From Devosia salina (GTDB lineage: Bacteria > Pseudomonadota > Alphaproteobacteria > Rhizobiales > Devosiaceae), in the NCBI RefSeq assembly GCF_019504385.1, contig NZ_CP080590.1, forward strand, positions 3,452,001 to 3,516,000: 64,000 nt of DNA. The letters are read 5' to 3'. The position numbers and the translations under genes are program-made. The notes beneath the pieces are model-generated. The model did no database searches. It saw nothing but the letters and a program-made list of their open reading frames with translations, and was not told where the DNA came from. Positions 16,405-24,864 of the stretch are shown piece after piece. The first letter of the stretch is position 1. Each line of letters opens with the position of its first letter.

Positions 16405-16935
16405 ATGGTGAACCCCATCCGCCTCGCCTCAACCCTGCTGATAGCAGCCTTCGGAGGCCTTCTGGCCATGGCCACCCCGGCCCATGCCGAACTGCGCGTC
16501 TGCAACGAGACCGCCAATCTGGTCTCGCTGGCTCTGGGCTATCGCGCCGAGCGCGGCTGGATGAGCGAAGGCTGGTGGCAGGCCCCTCCGGGCGATTGCC
16601 GCACCATCTACCAGGGCGACCTGCAGCGCCGCTTCTACTATCTCTACGCGGTTGACGACATTGGCGGTGGCGCCTGGGACGGACAGGTCTTCATGTGCAC
16701 CCGTGACGAAACCTTCACAATATTCGGGGTTGAGGATTGCCTCGCCCGGGGCTATGAGCGCACCGGGTTCTTTGAAATCGATACACAGAACCGATCCGAC
16801 TGGACGCTGCAGCTCACCGAAAACGCGGGCGCACCGAGCATTGTCGGCCCGGATCTGGGCGAAGATCTCGAGGATCCAGCCTTCCTGGTCGACCCCGACG
16901 CCCCCCTAACGCCAGACAATACGGACACGCAATGA
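16405..16935 (+). CDS. DUF1036 exported protein
   Basis: A 176-residue secreted protein. A signal peptide (about residues 1-29, ending TPAHAE) precedes a DUF1036 domain: LRVCNETANLVSLALGYR, then SEGWWQAPPGDC, then FYYLYAVDD. Conserved cysteines suggest disulfides. The C-terminal 35 residues are acidic and Pro-rich. DUF1036 has no established function. An in-frame GTG at 16390, with AGAAGGG upstream, is an alternative start. Its stop overlaps the pyruvate kinase ATG by four bases (ATGA), so the two are translated together, an arrangement worth noting for an unknown gene. Confidence 0.87.
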   Translation: MVNPIRLASTLLIAAFGGLLAMATPAHAELRVCNETANLVSLALGYRAERGWMSEGWWQAPPGDCRTIYQGDLQRRFYYLYAVDDIGGGAWDGQVFMCTRDETFTIFGVEDCLARGYERTGFFEIDTQNRSDWTLQLTENAGAPSIVGPDLGEDLEDPAFLVDPDAPLTPDNTDTQ

Positions 16936-18371
16936 GACGGATCAGACGCGCCAAGATCCTCGCCACCCTCGGGCCGGCAAGCCATGAGGAGAACATGATC
17001 GAGGAACTGGCCAAGGCCGGTGCCGACGTCTTCCGCATCAATATGAGCCACGCCAGCCACGAGCTGCTGCACCAGACGGTCAAGCGCATCCGCACGGTTG
17101 AAGCGCGTCTGAAGCATCCGATCGGCATTCTGGCCGATTTGCAGGGTCCCAAGCTGCGCGTGTGGAAGTTTGCCGAGGGGTCGGTCAATCTCGTCGCCGG
17201 GCAGAAATTCACCCTCGACAGCGAGCAGAACGACCAGGGCAATGCCGAGCGCGTCTACCTGCCGCATCCCGAAATCATCGAAAGCGTCTCGGTCGGTGAC
17301 CGCCTGCTGCTCGACGATGGCAAGCTGCAATTGAAGGCCACCAAGGTGGGCGGCGGCGCCATCGAGACCGAAGTGGTCTATGGCGGCAAGCTCTCCGACA
17401 AGAAGGGCGTCTCCCTGCCCGACACGCTGCTGCCCACCGGCGCCCTGACCGAGAAGGACCATGCGGACCTGCTCGAAGCGCTCAAGGCCGAAGTCGACTG
17501 GATCGCCCTCTCCTTCGTGCAGCGCCCCGAAGACATCATCGACGTCCGCAAGATCGTCCAGGGCCGCGCCGGCGTCATGGCCAAGATCGAAAAGCCCCAG
17601 GCCATCGAGCGGCTCGAAGAGATCGTCAAGCTCTCCGACGCCATCATGGTCGCCCGCGGTGACCTGGGTGTCGAACTGCCGCTCGAACAGGTCCCGGGCC
17701 TGCAGAAACGCATGATCCGCATGTGCCGCCGCTATGGCAAGCCGGTGGTCGTGGCCACCCAGATGCTCGAAAGCATGATCACCGCGCCGGTGCCGACCCG
17801 TGCGGAAGTCTCCGACGTGTCCATCGCCGTTTTCGAAGGCGCCGATGCCGTGATGCTCTCGGCCGAAAGCGCCTCGGGCCAGTATCCGGTCGAGGCCGTC
17901 GCCACCATGAATCGCGTGGCCGTGGCGGTCGAGGGCGACGCCAATTACCGCAACATCATTCGCGCCGCCCAGACCGAGCCGGAGGCAACCGCCGCCGACG
18001 CCATCTCGGCCGCCACGCGTCAGGTGGCCGAAACGCTCGACCTGGCCGCCATCGTGACCTACACCGCCTCGGGCTCGACAGGCATCCGCGCCGCCCGCGA
18101 GCGACCTTCCAAGCCCATCATCGCGCTTTCGCCCAATCTGCGCACCATTCGCCGCCTCTCGGTGGTCTGGGGCATTCATTGCGTGCAGACCGAGGATGCG
18201 GTGAATCTGGAAGACATGGTCGATCGCGCCTGCGTCATCGCCTATCAGGAAGGCTTTGCCCGCCCCGGCGACCGCATCGCCATCACCGCCGGCGTTCCCC
18301 TGGGCACCCCCGGCGCCACCAACATGCTGCGCATCGCCTTTGTCCGGCAGGACGGCGCAGGGTCGAGCTGA
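16932..18371 (+). CDS. pyk: Pyruvate kinase
   Basis: A 479-residue pyruvate kinase converting phosphoenolpyruvate and ADP to pyruvate and ATP. Visible motifs: the N-terminal RRAKILATLGPAS, FRINMSHAS, the active-site MAKIEKPQAIERLEEIV, MVARGDLGVELP, and ATQMLESMI. The C-terminal allosteric domain is present (AIVTYTASGSTGIRAARERP). The length is normal. It begins within the stop of the DUF1036 gene and ends before a strong hairpin terminator. Confidence 0.97.
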   Translation: MRRIRRAKILATLGPASHEENMIEELAKAGADVFRINMSHASHELLHQTVKRIRTVEARLKHPIGILADLQGPKLRVWKFAEGSVNLVAGQKFTLDSEQNDQGNAERVYLPHPEIIESVSVGDRLLLDDGKLQLKATKVGGGAIETEVVYGGKLSDKKGVSLPDTLLPTGALTEKDHADLLEALKAEVDWIALSFVQRPEDIIDVRKIVQGRAGVMAKIEKPQAIERLEEIVKLSDAIMVARGDLGVELPLEQVPGLQKRMIRMCRRYGKPVVVATQMLESMITAPVPTRAEVSDVSIAVFEGADAVMLSAESASGQYPVEAVATMNRVAVAVEGDANYRNIIRAAQTEPEATAADAISAATRQVAETLDLAAIVTYTASGSTGIRAARERPSKPIIALSPNLRTIRRLSVVWGIHCVQTEDAVNLEDMVDRACVIAYQEGFARPGDRIAITAGVPLGTPGATNMLRIAFVRQDGAGSS

Positions 18372-18412
18372 ACCGCTCGCGTCGCGGCCTCGCCCCACCA
18401 CACATGATCCTC

Positions 18413-18434
18413 AACGCCGCCTTCGGGCGGCGTT
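18413..18434. terminator. Hairpin terminator between pyk and a convergent gene
   Basis: A perfect nine-base stem, AACGCCGCC and GGCGGCGTT, closes a TTCG tetraloop 42 bp after the pyk stop. A short T-containing tail (GTCATTTC) follows. The next gene ends six bases later on the other strand, so the hairpin may serve both. Confidence 0.75.
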
Positions 18435-18440
18435 GTCATT

Positions 18441-18842
18441 TCACTGGCCTTCAAAATGCGCCTTGAGAATGTTGAGGTCGGTGCGCAGCCATTCGCATTC
18501 GGAATTGAACTGCGCGTCATTCTCATCGGGGCGCTGCAGCACCGTGCAGCACAATTCGCTCCCCGACCCATTGGGGAAAACCCGGATGAAATAGTGGCGC
18601 GTTGACCCGTCATCCCAACGCAGGCTGAGGTCGAGAACGCCGAGATCATTGGGTGGCGTGAAGTCGATGCTGACGGGCACCCCGCCAAAGCTGGTGCGCC
18701 ACCGATAGTCGGTGATGGGGTGCACCGGCTCCACGATCACCCCCTGCGTCCAGTGGCCGAGCGTGCGGGGATCGGAGAGAAACCCATAGATCTCGGCCCA
18801 TGGCCGATTAATCACCAGGCTGAAGGTCCGGCTGGGAAACAT
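18441..18842 (-). CDS. SRPBCC-superfamily protein
   Basis: A 133-residue helix-grip protein. The N-terminal strand/helix FSLVINRPWAEIYGFLSDP followed by LGHWTQGV is the usual polyketide-cyclase/START-like entry. Later strands (WRTSFGGVPVSIDF, RHYFIRVFPNGSGSELCCTV) complete the fold. Members bind small hydrophobic ligands, and the ligand is unknown. The upstream ribosome site is weak. It is a single gene, convergent with pyk. Confidence 0.75.
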   Translation of the reverse strand: MFPSRTFSLVINRPWAEIYGFLSDPRTLGHWTQGVIVEPVHPITDYRWRTSFGGVPVSIDFTPPNDLGVLDLSLRWDDGSTRHYFIRVFPNGSGSELCCTVLQRPDENDAQFNSECEWLRTDLNILKAHFEGQ

Positions 18843-19303
18843 GGCAATTGGGATGCTGGGCGGACGCCCGTTCTGGACCGCCGATGCGGGCTGACGCTGG
18901 ACCGGGCTTCACCCGGCGCGGCAGTGATACCAGTCTGTACCGGCTAGACAACCATATGATTTAAAAGATCAATTTGCTGGTTAACCTGCACAGTTCCAAT
19001 GCACAATGCCCCTTGTGCAGGCATTGGCCGCGCACCCGTCAGGGAGCGGGCACACACCTTTTCCGTTCCGTCAGAACATGGATTGTGCGGGCGACGCGGC
19101 TTGAGGCAAGAAAGTCACGACTAGAGAAATTGTGAATCCCCCGGTCGTTCTGGACACCTGGAAGGACCGACTGCGCTTGCGCCGGCATCCCGCCCTCGCC
19201 AGACTGGTCCTGGGAGCCGATCCAGTGTCGACTCGGACGTTGTCTTTACCGATTGACTGCCCGCTGCCGGAAGCGCGCGGGCGAGAGGAATGGGACCATT
19301 TTC
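18843..19303. other. Intergenic region of about 460 bp with a hairpin
   Basis: No convincing gene. The middle (about 18935-19000) is notably AT-rich for this genome and probably holds promoters. An inverted repeat at 18996-19027 pairs CCAATGC with GCATTGG and ACAA with TTGT around TGCCCC, with a four-base bulge. A short GTG-started frame at 19132-19317 has no ribosome site and looks spurious. Confidence 0.45.
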
Positions 19304-20002
19304 ATGTCCGCACGTAATGACCTTGCCCAACCCACCCCGATTGAAGACGCCCCCGGTCCTGCGGGCCTGCGTCGAAGGGCCTTTCTCCTGGGCTCCGCCG
19401 CCAGCCTTGGCGCGCTGGCCCTGGCCGGATGCACCACGATTAAGGCCTTGAGCCTGGCCGAGGCCGAACAGGTCTATGGACCCCTGCCCGACGAGCGCTT
19501 TCCCATCGAGGCGGTCAATCTCAACAAGGTCGACCCGAAATACTGGCGGCGCACGGTGCGCTATGACAGCGCCGAGGCACCCGGCACCATCATCGTCGAT
19601 CCGCGCAATTACTATGTCTACCGCATCGAGGGCAACAACACCGCCACGCGCTACGGCGTCAGCGTGGGCCGCGCCGGGTTCCTCTGGAGTGGCGACGCCT
19701 ATATCGGCCGCAAGGCCGAATGGCCGGTCTGGACGCCGCCCAAGGAAATGATCGAGCGGCAACCCGAAGCGGCCCAATATGCCGGTGGCATGCCCCCGGG
19801 CCTCGACAACCCCCTGGGCGCCCGCACGCTCTATCTCTACCAGGACGGCCGCTACACGCTTTACACCCTCTACAGCACCCGGCAGGCGGAGACGATCGGC
19901 AAGGGCATTTCGAGCGGCTGCATCGGGCTTCTGACGCAGGACATGATGGACCTCTACGCGCGCACCCCGGTCAATACCAAGGTCATCGTGCTCAAGGCCT
20001 GA
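19304..20002 (+). CDS. Small L,D-transpeptidase, predicted Tat-exported lipoprotein
   Basis: A 232-residue YkuD-domain protein. Residues 23-43 combine a twin-Arg segment (RRRAFLLGSAASLGALALAG) with a lipobox Cys43, so it is probably Tat-exported and lipid-anchored. The YkuD domain runs from about residue 80 (GTIIVDPRNYYVYRIEG) to the end. The nucleophile is Cys206 in GISSGCIGLL. Family members usually read HGCIR or SGCIR, and here the Arg after Ile is Gly. Such enzymes crosslink peptidoglycan or anchor lipoproteins. The ATG at 19304 is the first in frame that yields the signal sequence. Confidence 0.9.
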   Translation: MSARNDLAQPTPIEDAPGPAGLRRRAFLLGSAASLGALALAGCTTIKALSLAEAEQVYGPLPDERFPIEAVNLNKVDPKYWRRTVRYDSAEAPGTIIVDPRNYYVYRIEGNNTATRYGVSVGRAGFLWSGDAYIGRKAEWPVWTPPKEMIERQPEAAQYAGGMPPGLDNPLGARTLYLYQDGRYTLYTLYSTRQAETIGKGISSGCIGLLTQDMMDLYARTPVNTKVIVLKA

Positions 20003-20044
20003 GCCGGCGTAGCCCGCGGGCTCCGCAACAACACCTCAATAACA

Positions 20045-20074
20045 ACGGGGCCCGCACATGCGTGCAGGCCCCGT
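20045..20074. terminator. Stem-loop between the L,D-transpeptidase gene and rpmJ
   Basis: ACGGGGCC (20045-20052) pairs with GGCCCCGT (20067-20074), with an inner GCAC/GTGC helix and an ATGC loop. It lies in the convergent gap 42 bp after one gene and 28 bp after the other. The flanking tails are not T-rich on either strand, so termination strength is uncertain. Confidence 0.6.
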
Positions 20075-20102
20075 CAAAAAGTCATGCAATGGAGCGGAAC
20101 GT

Positions 20103-20228
20103 TCAGCCCTGGCGGGCCTTGAAGCGCTTGTCCACCTTGTTGATGATGTAAACGCGGCCGCGACGGCGGACGAGCTTGTTCGCGCGGTGGCGAGTCATCA
20201 ACGCCTTCAGCGAGTTGCGGATCTTCAT
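20103..20228 (-). CDS. rpmJ: 50S ribosomal protein L36 (bL36)
   Basis: A 41-residue protein read on the reverse strand: it starts MKIRNSLKALMTRHRANKLV, continues RRRGRVYIINKVDKRFKARQG and ends at TGA. This is the C-minus (zinc-ribbon-less) type of L36 common in alphaproteobacteria, in which the CxxC/CxxxxH ligands are absent. It assembles late into the large ribosomal subunit. GAGGA lies upstream of the ATG. It is a single gene with its own leader hairpin. Confidence 0.95.
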   Translation of the reverse strand: MKIRNSLKALMTRHRANKLVRRRGRVYIINKVDKRFKARQG

Positions 20229-20246
20229 CTTTCCAAATCCTCGGTC

Positions 20247-20271
20247 AAACAAAAGGGGCGCCAAGGCGCCC
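20247..20271 (-). promoter_or_regulatory. Attenuator-like hairpin in the rpmJ leader
   Basis: On the coding strand of rpmJ, GGGCGCC-TT-GGCGCCC is followed by CTTTTGTTT, the form of an intrinsic terminator. It lies 28 bp upstream of the rpmJ start codon and so would be transcribed as leader. It could attenuate rpmJ or end a transcript entering from upstream. A promoter between the hairpin and the start codon cannot be excluded. Confidence 0.5.
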
Positions 20272-20411
20272 GAAAACTGGCCTCTTCATAAGGAAAGACA
20301 CCCTGCCTGTCAACGCACATCGCAACAGGTTTTCCCCAGCGCTCGCCTGTTAACGCGGGAGTGAGGGCTGCAGGTTATTTTCAGGCATTGCCTCCCCTCG
20401 GAGCGCCTTGC

Positions 20412-20903
20412 ATGGCCCGCCACACAGTCATGAAATCGAGTGCCCTGGTCGTCGATCCCCAGGCCCACATGGCCGCCCTCGTCGCCGACATGCTGCGCTC
20501 CCTTGGCCATCGCGACACCCGCGAGGCCAATGATGGTACCCTTGCCCAGTTCGAACTGGGGCGGCGCCCCTTCGACCTCGTCATCATCGACGATGCACTG
20601 ACCGGGCCCGACGCCGTTGAACTGGTCCGGCGCCTGCGCGCCAGCCCCGACTCCCCAAACCGCCTCACCCCGGTGATCATGATGGCTGCGGCGCCCGACG
20701 CCACCCGCATTGCCGCGGCCCGCGATGCCGGCGTCACCGAATTCCTCCGCAAACCCTTTGCCGTCAATCATCTCAAGGCCCGCCTCGACAGCCTTGCCGC
20801 CAATCCGCGCGCCTTTATCGAGGCCGAACATTATGCCGGTCCCGACCGCCGCCGCCGCGCGCAGGATATCGGCACCGCCGAAAGACGCGGCCCCAGAAAC
20901 TGA
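20412..20903 (+). CDS. CheY-like single-domain response regulator
   Basis: A 163-residue receiver-domain protein. The phospho-acceptor Asp is in LVIIDDALTG and the switch Lys in LRKPF. The acidic pocket is reduced (VVDPQ instead of VVDDD), and the usual Ser/Thr before the second helix is Ala (VIMMAAAPD), so signalling chemistry may be altered. The C-terminal tail has YAGPDRRRR, common in stand-alone alphaproteobacterial receivers. No output domain and no kinase are nearby. The start is chosen by GGAG eight bases upstream; an ATG at 20430 is also possible. Confidence 0.85.
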   Translation: MARHTVMKSSALVVDPQAHMAALVADMLRSLGHRDTREANDGTLAQFELGRRPFDLVIIDDALTGPDAVELVRRLRASPDSPNRLTPVIMMAAAPDATRIAAARDAGVTEFLRKPFAVNHLKARLDSLAANPRAFIEAEHYAGPDRRRRAQDIGTAERRGPRN

Positions 20904-20905
20904 AA

Positions 20906-20955
20906 GACCGGCGCCAGGCGCCGGTCCATAATCGTGGTGCCGGCCTTTGGCCGGC
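20906..20955. terminator. Two adjacent hairpins ending convergent transcripts
   Basis: GACCGGCGCC and GGCGCCGGTC form the first hairpin (20906-20926). GCCGGCC-TTT-GGCCGGC forms the second (20939-20955), touching the oppF stop. Read from the opp side, the distal hairpin is followed by TTTCAGTTTC, fitting a terminator for the opp operon. The gap is only 52 bp. Confidence 0.75.
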
Positions 20956-21981
20956 TCAGGCGGGTACGGCCGCTTCGCCCTGTTCAGCCTCGATCTCGCG
21001 CCAGCGGATGCAGGCCACCAGCCGCCCATTTTCGATGGTCTCCAACGGCGGCCGCACCTCGGCGCATTGCGGTCGCGCATGGCGGCAACGCGTGCGGAAG
21101 GTGCAGCCCGAGGGCGGATTGATCGGCGAGGGAATTTCGCCCTTGAGCGCGTCGATATTGCGCTGTCGCGCCAGCTTCGGATCGGGGATCGGCACCGCCG
21201 TCAGCAGCGCCGTCGTATAGGGATGCTTGGGATCCTCGTAGATCTCGTCGCCGGTCGCCAGCTCGACGATACGTCCCAGATAGAGCACCAGGATGCGATC
21301 GGACACATGCCGCACCACCGACAGATTGTGCGAGATGAAGATCAGCGTCAGCCCGTACTCGTCCTTGAGCTCGGCCAACAGGTTCAGGATCTGCGCCTGG
21401 ATCGACACGTCCAGCGCCGAGACCGGTTCGTCGCAGACGATCAGCTTGGGCTCGGTGATCAGGGCCCGCGCAATGCCGATACGTTGCGCCTGCCCGCCGG
21501 AGAATTCATGCGGATAGCGGTTGATCATCTCCGGCAGCAGCCCCACCGATTCCATCACCCGCACCACGCGCGCCCGGCGCTCGGTCTTGCTCAGTTCCGG
21601 CTTGAGCGTGCGCAGCGGGTCCTCGATGATCTCGCCCACCGTCATGCGCGGATTGAGCGAGGCCAGCGGGTCCTGGAAGATGATCTGCAGGTCGGCACGC
21701 CGCTTGCGCATCTCCTCGGCCGGCACCTTGGTCAGGTCCTGGCCCAGCCAGAGCACCTGGCCTTCATCCGGGCTGATCAATTGCAGGATGCAGCGCCCGA
21801 GGGTCGACTTGCCGCAGCCGCTCTCCCCCACAATGCCCAGGGTCTCGCCCTGGCGCACATTGAAGTTGATATCGGCCAGCGCGGTCAGCGTCAGCTGGCG
21901 CGAGAACAGGCCCGTCGAGATGGAAAAGGTCTTCTTGAGATCGCGGATCTCGAGGAGGTTGTTTGGCGTCTGGTTCATCAC
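20956..21981 (-). CDS. oppF: Oligopeptide ABC transporter ATP-binding protein OppF
   Basis: A 341-residue ATPase of the peptide/nickel ABC family. Walker A is GESGCGKSTLGR, the signature FSGGQAQRIGIARAL, and Walker B LIVCDEPVSALDVS. The C-terminal oligo_HPY extension has the Cys-rich GCTFRTRCRHARPQC, which in homologues binds an Fe-S cluster or metal. It pairs with OppD to power peptide import. It is the last gene of the operon, overlaps oppD by four bases and is followed by hairpin terminators. Confidence 0.94.
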   Translation of the reverse strand: MMNQTPNNLLEIRDLKKTFSISTGLFSRQLTLTALADINFNVRQGETLGIVGESGCGKSTLGRCILQLISPDEGQVLWLGQDLTKVPAEEMRKRRADLQIIFQDPLASLNPRMTVGEIIEDPLRTLKPELSKTERRARVVRVMESVGLLPEMINRYPHEFSGGQAQRIGIARALITEPKLIVCDEPVSALDVSIQAQILNLLAELKDEYGLTLIFISHNLSVVRHVSDRILVLYLGRIVELATGDEIYEDPKHPYTTALLTAVPIPDPKLARQRNIDALKGEIPSPINPPSGCTFRTRCRHARPQCAEVRPPLETIENGRLVACIRWREIEAEQGEAAVPA

Positions 21982-22961
21982 GCCACCTTCCTGGTCTGTA
22001 GCGGCCCTTCATAGAAGCAGGCCTTCTCGCGGCCCTCGCCGATCGGGGCCAGCGGCGGCCGCTCTTCGAGGCACCGGTCGAAGCAGAAGGCGCAACGCGG
22101 ATTGAACGAACAGCCCTTGGGCAGGTGCTCAAGGCTTGGCGGCAGCCCCTGGATGGGGTCGAGCCGCGCGGCCCGGTGGGCGATATGCGGCGTCGAATGC
22201 AACAGGCCCAGCGTATAGGGATGGCGCGGATCGTAGAACAGGTCGTCGACCTTGCCCTTTTCCACCGCGCGCCCGCCATACATCACCATCATGCGGTCGG
22301 CGACACCCGCCACCACGCCCAGATCGTGGGTGATCAGCACCAGCGAGGTGCCGAAATCCTCGGTGAGCGTCTTGAACAGGTCCAGCATCTGCGCCTGCAC
22401 CGTCACGTCCAGCGCCGTGGTCGGCTCGTCGGCGATCAGGATCTTGGGCTGGCACAGAAGCGCCATGGCGATCATGACACGCTGGCGCATGCCGCCGCTG
22501 AGCGCATGCGGATAGGCATTGGCGCGCTTGGCCGGTTCGGGAATACCCACGCGCTCCAGCATCTCGATCGCCGTATTCTCGGCCTCGCGCGTATTGAAGC
22601 CGCGATGCTTGACCAGCACTTCGGAGAGCTGCGTCTTCACCCTGAGGCTCGGATTGAGCGAGGTCATCGGATCCTGGAAGATCATGGCGATGTCCTTGCC
22701 GCGAAGCTGGTCGAGCCGGGATTTCTCCATGCCCACCAGGTTCACGTCGCCCATCATGGCCCGGCCGGTGGTGCGGCCATTGCGGGCCAGGAGGCCCATG
22801 ATGGAGAGGAAGGCCTGGCTCTTGCCCGAGCCGCTCTCGCCCACCACCGCCAGGGTTTCCCCCGCTTCGAGCGAGAAGTTGAGGTCATTGACGGCGCGAA
22901 CTTCGCTGTCGCGCAAGTCGAAAATGACGCTGAGGTCCTGAACGTCGAGTACCTTGGTCAT
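21978..22961 (-). CDS. oppD: Oligopeptide ABC transporter ATP-binding protein OppD
   Basis: A 327-residue ATPase. Walker A is GESGSGKSQAFLS, the signature LSGGMRQRVMIAMAL, and Walker B ILIADEPTTALDVT. The C-terminal extension contains GCSFNPRCAFCFDRC. It is the second ATPase of the Opp complex. It starts one base after the oppC stop and overlaps oppF, showing tight translational coupling. A dipeptide (Dpp) specificity cannot be excluded from sequence alone. Confidence 0.93.
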   Translation of the reverse strand: MTKVLDVQDLSVIFDLRDSEVRAVNDLNFSLEAGETLAVVGESGSGKSQAFLSIMGLLARNGRTTGRAMMGDVNLVGMEKSRLDQLRGKDIAMIFQDPMTSLNPSLRVKTQLSEVLVKHRGFNTREAENTAIEMLERVGIPEPAKRANAYPHALSGGMRQRVMIAMALLCQPKILIADEPTTALDVTVQAQMLDLFKTLTEDFGTSLVLITHDLGVVAGVADRMMVMYGGRAVEKGKVDDLFYDPRHPYTLGLLHSTPHIAHRAARLDPIQGLPPSLEHLPKGCSFNPRCAFCFDRCLEERPPLAPIGEGREKACFYEGPLQTRKVA

Positions 22962-23882
22962 CTAGCGGTCCTTCGGATCGAGAGCATCGCGCAGGCCATC
23001 CCCGATATAGGTCAGGCAGAACAGCAGCGTCACCAGCACCACGGCCGGCGCCAGCAACAGCCAGGGCATGACTTCGGCCACCGGAGCCCCGGCGGAGATC
23101 AGCGTCCCCAGCGAGGTCTGCGGCTCCTGCACGCCCAGCCCGAGATAGGACAGGAAGCTTTCCGCGATGATGATTTCGGGAATGGTCAGGGTGGCATAGA
23201 TCACCACCGGACCGGTCAGGTTGGGCACGATGTGCCGCATGATGATGGCGAAGGGCTTGGCACCGCCGGCACGTGCGGCTTCCACGAACTCCTTCTCCTT
23301 GAGAGAAAGCGTCTGCCCGCGCACGATGCGGGCCATGGTCAGCCATTCGATCGCCCCGATGCCCACGAACAGCAGCACCGGATTGCGCCCGAACATCACC
23401 ACCAGGATGATCACGAACAGGATATAGGGCAGCGCATACATGATATCGACGATGCGCATCATGACCGCATCCACCCGGCCGCCGAAATAGCCGGCCACCG
23501 CGCCATAGATCACGCCGATGATCACCGACACCAAAGTGGCGACCGCCGCCACGACCAGGCTCATCTGCGTGCCCTGCAGCACGCGGGCCAGCATGTCGCG
23601 GCCGTTCTGGTCGGTCCCGAGATAATGCGCCACCTCGAAATTGGGGGGCTTGCGGATATGGGTCCAGTCCACCTCCGAATAGCCCCACGGCACGAAATAG
23701 GGTCCGATAAACGCCACCAGCACGATCAGCACCAGCACCCCGATCGACACCACCGCGGCCTTGTTGCGGCTCAGGCGATAGAGGGCATCCTGGGTCAGCG
23801 AACGGCCCTTGGGCGCGTCCAGGCTGGCCAGCTTGTTGGCGTAGTCCGTCAGGACCTGGTCTTTTCCGGTGATCCCGGCCAT
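22962..23882 (-). CDS. oppC: Oligopeptide ABC transporter permease OppC
   Basis: A 306-residue inner-membrane permease. It has an N-terminal OppC leader helix (SLTQDALYRLSRNKAAVVSIGV) and about six hydrophobic helices. The EAA loop is visible as EFVEAARAGGAKPFAIIMRHIVPN, which contacts the ATPases. The permease signature LGTDQNGRDMLARVLQGTQMS is typical of OppC/DppC. It overlaps oppB by one base. Confidence 0.94.
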   Translation of the reverse strand: MAGITGKDQVLTDYANKLASLDAPKGRSLTQDALYRLSRNKAAVVSIGVLVLIVLVAFIGPYFVPWGYSEVDWTHIRKPPNFEVAHYLGTDQNGRDMLARVLQGTQMSLVVAAVATLVSVIIGVIYGAVAGYFGGRVDAVMMRIVDIMYALPYILFVIILVVMFGRNPVLLFVGIGAIEWLTMARIVRGQTLSLKEKEFVEAARAGGAKPFAIIMRHIVPNLTGPVVIYATLTIPEIIIAESFLSYLGLGVQEPQTSLGTLISAGAPVAEVMPWLLLAPAVVLVTLLFCLTYIGDGLRDALDPKDR

Positions 23883-24805
23883 CAGCGGTACCTCACCTTG
23901 GGATCGAGCCAGGCATAGACGAGGTCAACGATCAGATTGAGCGCGAGAATAATGAACATGTAGAGGATGGTCGTGCCCAGCACGATGCCATAGTCGCGGT
24001 TGAGCGCCGCAGTCACGAAATACTTGCCGATGCCGGGCAGGCCGAACACCTGCTCCACGGCCAGCGACCCGGTGAGCAGATAGCTCAGCCCTGGCCCGAG
24101 ATAGGACACGACCGGGATCAGCGCCGGCTTGATCGCGTGGCGCGCCATCACCAGCCGCTCACCCAGGCCCTTGGACCGGGCGGTCCGCACGTAATTGGTG
24201 CCCAGCACCTCGATCATCGAGCCGCGCATCAGCCGGCTGATACGGCCCGCATGCGGCCAGGCCAGCACCGTGACGGGCAGCACCAGATGCATCCAGCTGC
24301 CCGTCACCCAGCCACCGGCGGGGAACCAGCCGAGATAGACGCCGAACCAGAGCTGCAGCAGTGCCGCCATCAGGAAGTTCGGAACGATCACGCCCACCAT
24401 GACGCCCAGCACCAGCACATAATCCGGCCACTTGTTCTGGTTTACGGCCGCAACCATGCCCGCCAGCACGCCGATCGCCGTCGCGATCACGAAGGCCGTG
24501 AGCGCCAGTGTCAGCGTGAAGGGAAAACCGATGGCTATGAGCCGGCTGACCGGAAAGCCCTCGATCACCATGGAGGGGCCGAGGTCGCCATGCACCAAGC
24601 GCCAGAGATAGATCAGATACTGATTGATCAGCGGCTGATCGAGATTGTAGTGCGCGCGCAGATTGGCCAGCACATTCGGCGGCAGGGCCCGCTCGCCGTC
24701 AAACGGACCGCCGGGCGCCAGGCGCAGGATGAAAAAGCAGACTGTAACGGCGATCAGTGCAATCGGAATGGCCGAAAGCACGCGCCGAAAAGCGTACGAG
24801 AGCAT
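23882..24805 (-). CDS. oppB: Oligopeptide ABC transporter permease OppB
   Basis: A 307-residue inner-membrane permease. It opens MLSYAFRRVLSAIPIALIAV, typical of OppB/DppB, with RLAPGGPFDGER after the first helix and an EAA-type loop (NYVRTARSKGLGERLVMARHA). It has about six helices. It follows oppA after a 99 bp gap that contains a strong hairpin, so its expression may be lower than that of the binding protein. Confidence 0.94.
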   Translation of the reverse strand: MLSYAFRRVLSAIPIALIAVTVCFFILRLAPGGPFDGERALPPNVLANLRAHYNLDQPLINQYLIYLWRLVHGDLGPSMVIEGFPVSRLIAIGFPFTLTLALTAFVIATAIGVLAGMVAAVNQNKWPDYVLVLGVMVGVIVPNFLMAALLQLWFGVYLGWFPAGGWVTGSWMHLVLPVTVLAWPHAGRISRLMRGSMIEVLGTNYVRTARSKGLGERLVMARHAIKPALIPVVSYLGPGLSYLLTGSLAVEQVFGLPGIGKYFVTAALNRDYGIVLGTTILYMFIILALNLIVDLVYAWLDPKVRYR

Positions 24806-24864
24806 TGGGTTGGGCCTTTACTGTCCGGGGCGCTGCGTCCACGGCGCGCCACGCCGGAGAAAAG

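Noticed and set aside
19132..19317. Short GTG-started frame upstream of the small L,D-transpeptidase
   Set aside because: No ribosome site, Arg-rich composition, overlaps the chosen start of the next gene.
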